A stretch of DNA of 64,000 bases from Paludisphaera rhizosphaerae (GTDB taxonomy: Bacteria; Planctomycetota; Planctomycetia; Isosphaerales; Isosphaeraceae): the NCBI RefSeq assembly GCF_011065895.1, contig NZ_JAALCR010000015.1, positions 148,100 to 212,099 on the forward strand, in the 5' to 3' direction. Below the pieces are notes generated by a model. That model was not told the DNA's origin, searched no databases, and saw nothing but the letters and a program-made list of their open reading frames with translations. Of the stretch, positions 61,901 to 64,000 are shown in pieces; within the stretch, counting starts at the first letter, position 1, and the number at the start of each line of letters is the position of its first letter. A program made the position numbers and the translations under genes.

Positions 61901-63572
61901 GGAGACCTCCCCCGCCCGCACGATCAAGGTCGTCGACGAAGCCCTCGCTGATCAGCCCGACCTGGTCTCGCTGATCCAGGCGAAGTATCTGATCATGGCC
62001 AAGGGAGGAGACGCCGCCGGCGCTCTGGCCTTCCTCCAGTCGAAGTCGGAGAACGATCCCAAGGGGACCTACCGCCGGATGCTCGTCGACGTCTACCGCG
62101 AGCGGAAGGACTACGACGACGCCGAGAAGCTGCTCCGCGGCCTGATCGCCGAGTCGCCCGACGACGGCAACCTCGCCGCCGGGCTCGTTGAGGCCGTCTG
62201 CCTCTCCGCGGCCGACGCCATGATCGCGGGCGAGGCCGAGAAGCTCCACGCCCTCGATGAGAAGGCGGCCAGCCTGATCCGCGACTACCGCGGCAAGTTC
62301 CCCACCAACCTGGGCATCCTCCAGGCCGAGTGCGACCAGGCGGCTCGCCGGGGCGACTACACGCAGGCCCTGGAGGTGACCAAGGAGATCGACAAGGTCG
62401 CCAGGAACACGTCCGTCGGCCCCCTGCTTCGGGCCCGTCTCTTCGCCTCGCAGAATCGCCGCCTCGACGTCGCCAAGGCTTACGCCGAGGCGGTCGAGCG
62501 CGAGCCGCGTCGGCTGGACGTCCGCATCTTCCTCGGCCAGGCTTCGCTCCAGACCGGCGACGTCGACGAGGCCATTCAGCAGGCTGAATACGTGCTGAAG
62601 AACGAGAAGGCCAATCGTCAGGGGCTCCTGCTCAAGGCTCGGGCGCTCGACGTCTCCGGCCTCAGCGACGCCCAACGCGAGTCGGCCCGGGCCAACGCCG
62701 TCGCTCTGCTCGAGACGGCCGTCGCGGCTGACCCCAAGTTCGTGGAAGGCTTCCAGACGATCGCTGAGATCGAGCTGAAGCGGAACCGCCGTCCGGCCTC
62801 CCTCGCGGCTCTGAAGCGAGCCCGCGAAGCCGCGCCCGACGACTCCACGGTTCTGTCCCAGTACGTCCAGGTTCTTGCGGAGCCTGCCAGCGGGCAGCCC
62901 GCGCTGGACGAGGCCCGCAAGATCGCCTCCGACGCCATCACCGCCGGCGACGGTCCCCGGGTGCTTGCGGCCGCCCTCGGCCTGCACAAGGCCCATCGCC
63001 TGGACCTGGCGCTGCCGACCTCGGAGAAGGCCGCCGCGCTCCTGCCGGACTCGCCCGTCGCCCACCTGAACCTCGGCGACCTGCTCCTGTCCCTGGCCGA
63101 GAGCCAGAGCGACGCCGCCAAGGCCAAGCCCCTGTTCGAGCGGGCCGTCCAGGAATACGACCGCGTCCTGAAGATCCAGCCGACCTCCATCGAGGCGGTC
63201 AACAACAAGGCGTGGGTCATGCACAGCTCCCTGAACCAGAGCCGCGAGGCGCTGGATCTGGTCCAGTCGCTCGCCTCCAAGGCCAATCCCATGGCGCTCC
63301 CGGGCGAGTTCTACGACACGATGGGCGCCATCCAGGAGTCGGTGGGACAGGCCTCCGACGCTGAGCGGTCGTACCAGGAAGGGCTCAAGCGGGCGCCCGA
63401 TCTGGCGGTGCTCCACTACCACCTCGGCAAGCTGATCGCGTCCGACAGGACCCGCGGCGAGCGGGCCAAGGACCACCTGTCCAAGGCCGTCGCCGCCAAG
63501 GAACAGCTCACCCCGGCCATGGCCGACGAGGCCGTCCGCCTGGTGAAGCAGATCGAGTCCGACGTCCGCTGA
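58965..63572 (+). CDS. Very large membrane-anchored TPR-repeat protein
   Basis: 1535 residues, ATG behind AAGGAGAC. One N-terminal membrane helix (LLILSGLFVAVAVVGVIAI, about 9-28) is followed by an almost continuous array of tetratricopeptide helices: ARDGGRLADAEIYYKQALQA near 45, later EARKALADARAKYPEASEIV, LIAESPDDGNLAAGLVEAV, and the terminal canonical repeat SDAERSYQEGLKRAPDLAVL with YHLGKLIASDRTRGERAKDH. The Ala/Asp/Glu/Lys-rich composition is solenoid-like. It resembles PEP-CTERM/PrsT-type or secretin-associated TPR proteins in length, but no signature beyond TPR is seen. It likely scaffolds an envelope complex from the outer face of the inner membrane. A strong terminator follows. The long open frame antisense to it is a codon-bias shadow. 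Confidence 0.9.
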   Translation: MTVRWKPLLILSGLFVAVAVVGVIAISSTLAPPTAQSVLKQARTARDGGRLADAEIYYKQALQADGRSAAVHEEIADLYDAMLKTAPDERREALRTERNDHLIKAVKLDKNLKGPRLRLLQEAMADDVATDAVYWAREVATIDPGNADAAFVLASKELEGAAPNLAEVRKQLDRLNAANAPEVRRLLIQARLGAAANDDAARDAAIARGRDVVLADDANPIDMMAKLRLSALTLQSEPDQARRAEIVKGMVALSDRIVASAEPGSQRVTRLSYLLEQTQRGLIRQSRMQTDATTDELVETIERQLAALFDKSRQAGDRTDFQIHLTYADHLRFRRQRDRCLQVVNEALALPAAARPSSSLIALGLHSIGAEMSLVQADDSARTTKAAPHIKALLAAAETRYQGLGHLFQGAVELEESGVTAALARKPEGEALKTQPKLRASALAHLKAAAQQLPEVAEAQARYGVALVLNQEQGLGRQYLQNALRMSALDPQYEFWAAWTMLQAGYPEEAVPIVDSLARQLADGSVPPEMKVVLHQLSGELYQARRGPGDLDRAAQEFEKVAKLGDKGNGGSILRLAQIDAQRGKLEEAMARIDGLRKSGQAPAAAENLAVLILEQQGKKDEARKALADARAKYPEASEIVSLDASFKVKDKQPAEADAVLAAFLAAHPDDVTLTMMRAQILNDQLDRPADARKLLAELGERCDTSAPWVQLAQLEMGRNDLEAAAAVVSKVRSRWQEGAVGDILEGQLALKRKDVPAAVASFDAALKKDPENKIVAFWKAQLVGRTGSVAEASKALEEIVRDKPTKEVESGVSLMAAAQSALAGLSLQNGDVDDAIRRFEELKRNNEAGAMTRADRWQLVTAYVAKNQWPTAKVELAALLSDAKNPPGLDDQVRAANLYRLHDEEPTAIALVDNVLKENPANAAAVVTRSFLHMKVKQYPEATTLLRGAVDRCKKDGEKVPDAFYLMLAAVENESPPLETSPARTIKVVDEALADQPDLVSLIQAKYLIMAKGGDAAGALAFLQSKSENDPKGTYRRMLVDVYRERKDYDDAEKLLRGLIAESPDDGNLAAGLVEAVCLSAADAMIAGEAEKLHALDEKAASLIRDYRGKFPTNLGILQAECDQAARRGDYTQALEVTKEIDKVARNTSVGPLLRARLFASQNRRLDVAKAYAEAVEREPRRLDVRIFLGQASLQTGDVDEAIQQAEYVLKNEKANRQGLLLKARALDVSGLSDAQRESARANAVALLETAVAADPKFVEGFQTIAEIELKRNRRPASLAALKRAREAAPDDSTVLSQYVQVLAEPASGQPALDEARKIASDAITAGDGPRVLAAALGLHKAHRLDLALPTSEKAAALLPDSPVAHLNLGDLLLSLAESQSDAAKAKPLFERAVQEYDRVLKIQPTSIEAVNNKAWVMHSSLNQSREALDLVQSLASKANPMALPGEFYDTMGAIQESVGQASDAERSYQEGLKRAPDLAVLHYHLGKLIASDRTRGERAKDHLSKAVAAKEQLTPAMADEAVRLVKQIESDVR

Positions 63573-63603
63573 CCGACCGTCCGCCGAATTGTCAAAGACC
63601 CAC

Positions 63604-63650
63604 CCCGCCCCAGGCCCGGCCGCTTCAAACGGCCGCTCTGGGGCGGGTTC
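63604..63650 (+). terminator. Strong terminator after the TPR gene
   Basis: CCCGCCCCAG (63604-63613) pairs with CTGGGGCGGG (63638-63647), and inside it GGCCG pairs with CGGCC, forming a long interrupted stem with loop around CTTCAAA. TTCGTTT follows on the plus strand. It begins 32 bases after the stop codon. Confidence 0.8.
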
Positions 63651-63762
63651 GTTTACGCGGCGACGGAACGATGGTGATTGGCGTAACTGCCTGTTCAATC
63701 ACCGTTTCGATCGATGCGACGTTGGCTTCGTTCGTCGCCTTTTGCGAGGCGGCGGCGCCCTT

Positions 63763-63814
63763 TCGTCCCCTCTCCCGCCGGGAGAGGGTGGCCCGAAGGG
63801 CCGGGTGAGGGTCG
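63763..63814 (+). repeat. REP-like repeat, copy A
   Basis: It begins TCGTCCCC and contains hairpin 1 (CTCTCCC-GCC-GGGAGAG), then hairpin 2 GGCCC-GAA-GGGCC, and ends GGGTGAGGGTCGT. It forms an inverted pair with copy B about 60 bases further on. Such extragenic palindromes are usually spread by a RAYT transposase encoded elsewhere. The widespread CCCTCTCCCGCCGGGAGAGG-type repeat of many bacteria looks similar. Confidence 0.75.
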
Positions 63815-63876
63815 TCGGACCTGTAGGCACAGTCTGGCTCGACGACTTGCACAACCGTCACTCCCTCCGAAATCCC

Positions 63877-63930
63877 ACGACCCTCACCCGCCGCTTCGCG
63901 GCTGGTCTCTCCCGGCGGGAGAGGGGACGA
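63877..63930 (-). repeat. REP-like repeat, copy B (inverted)
   Basis: Read on the minus strand it starts TCGTCCCCTCTCCCGCCGGG, identical to copy A, and ends GGGTGAGGGTCGT, also identical. The second hairpin has changed from GGCCC-GAA-GGGCC to GCCGC-GAA-GCGGC, changes on both sides of the stem that keep pairing. The two copies enclose about 60 unrelated bases (63815-63876). Confidence 0.75.
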
Positions 63931-63982
63931 CCGCCGTCGGACGTGCGAACGATCGGCGGGTTCTGATCCCGACGCCGATCCC

Positions 63983-64000
63983 CCCTCATCCGGCCGCTTC
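63983..64000. repeat. Start of a further REP-like copy, cut by the window end
   Basis: CCCTCATCCGGCCGCTTC resembles the beginning of copy B read on the plus strand (CCCTCACCCGCCGCTTCGCG). Only 18 bases are visible. Confidence 0.4.

Noticed and set aside
58860..63698. 1612-codon open frame on the minus strand opposite the TPR gene, longer than the gene itself
   Set aside because: It is the antisense mirror of a GC-rich, Ala/Asp/Glu-rich gene. The product has biased composition (Gly/Leu/Val/Arg), no motif and no ribosome site, while the plus strand shows TPR repeats, a membrane anchor and a terminator.

Overview
The window is about 64 kb of uniformly high-GC chromosomal DNA from a planctomycete, most likely of the Isosphaeraceae (Isosphaera, Singulisphaera or Paludisphaera type). 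The pointers are lineage-typical families: a DUF1559 prepilin-like protein with its transthyretin-like lipoprotein, a DUF1080 protein, an FGly sulfatase, DUF1571 and TIGR03009 proteins, a kinase with a planctomycete-style N-terminus, FloA with NfeD, and many large secreted or membrane-anchored proteins of unknown role. The species assignment is inference. I see no tRNA, rRNA, CRISPR array, IS element, integrase or phage gene. The only mobile-like DNA is short REP-like repeats at both ends.

Region 1 (1-13.9 kb). A minus-strand run reads tetR -> lipoprotein membrane-fusion protein -> RND pump -> type I phosphodiesterase -> a small metal-ligand-free relative of that phosphodiesterase. Tandem palindromic operators lie directly in front of tetR. 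Then come an ankyrin protein, a sulfatase, a divergent DUF1559 pseudopilin, a lipoprotein and a DUF1080 protein.

Region 2 (14-19.8 kb). EF-P with an unusual loop tip, an M20 peptidase, a small secreted protein, an M28 peptidase and a TolB/WD40-like secreted protein.

Region 3 (20.1-29.4 kb), the most interesting. A plus-strand cluster contains two FabZ-like dehydratases, a long acyl carrier protein, a ketosynthase-like subunit without its catalytic Cys and second His, an intact ketosynthase, a membrane-anchored alpha/beta hydrolase, a GH3-type adenylating enzyme, and then a DUF1571 lipoprotein. The logic resembles aryl-polyene or type II polyketide clusters (two dehydratases, KS plus chain-length-factor-like partner, adenylating enzyme), but the content is reduced and the product unknown.

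Region 4 (29.5-46.1 kb). A lone receiver domain, a long NfeD protein with two ClpP-like domains, a TIGR03009 protein, AmmeMemoRadiSam B, CbiET (cobalamin), a PIG-L/BshB1-like deacetylase, then PP2C phosphatase - Ser/Thr kinase - Lhr helicase - a fusion of an LpxH-like metallophosphoesterase with a second copy of the same PP2C domain.

Region 5 (46.2-64 kb). Fumarase, a secreted HEXXH metallopeptidase, secreted MsrB, an enolase-superfamily epimerase overlapping a hydrolase, an NfeD-FloA operon, a thioredoxin carrying three YHS-like repeats, YihY/BrkB, a 1535-residue TPR protein, a strong terminator and paired REP-like repeats.

Protein functions come from family and motif recognition by eye. 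Identity estimates and alignments are also by eye.
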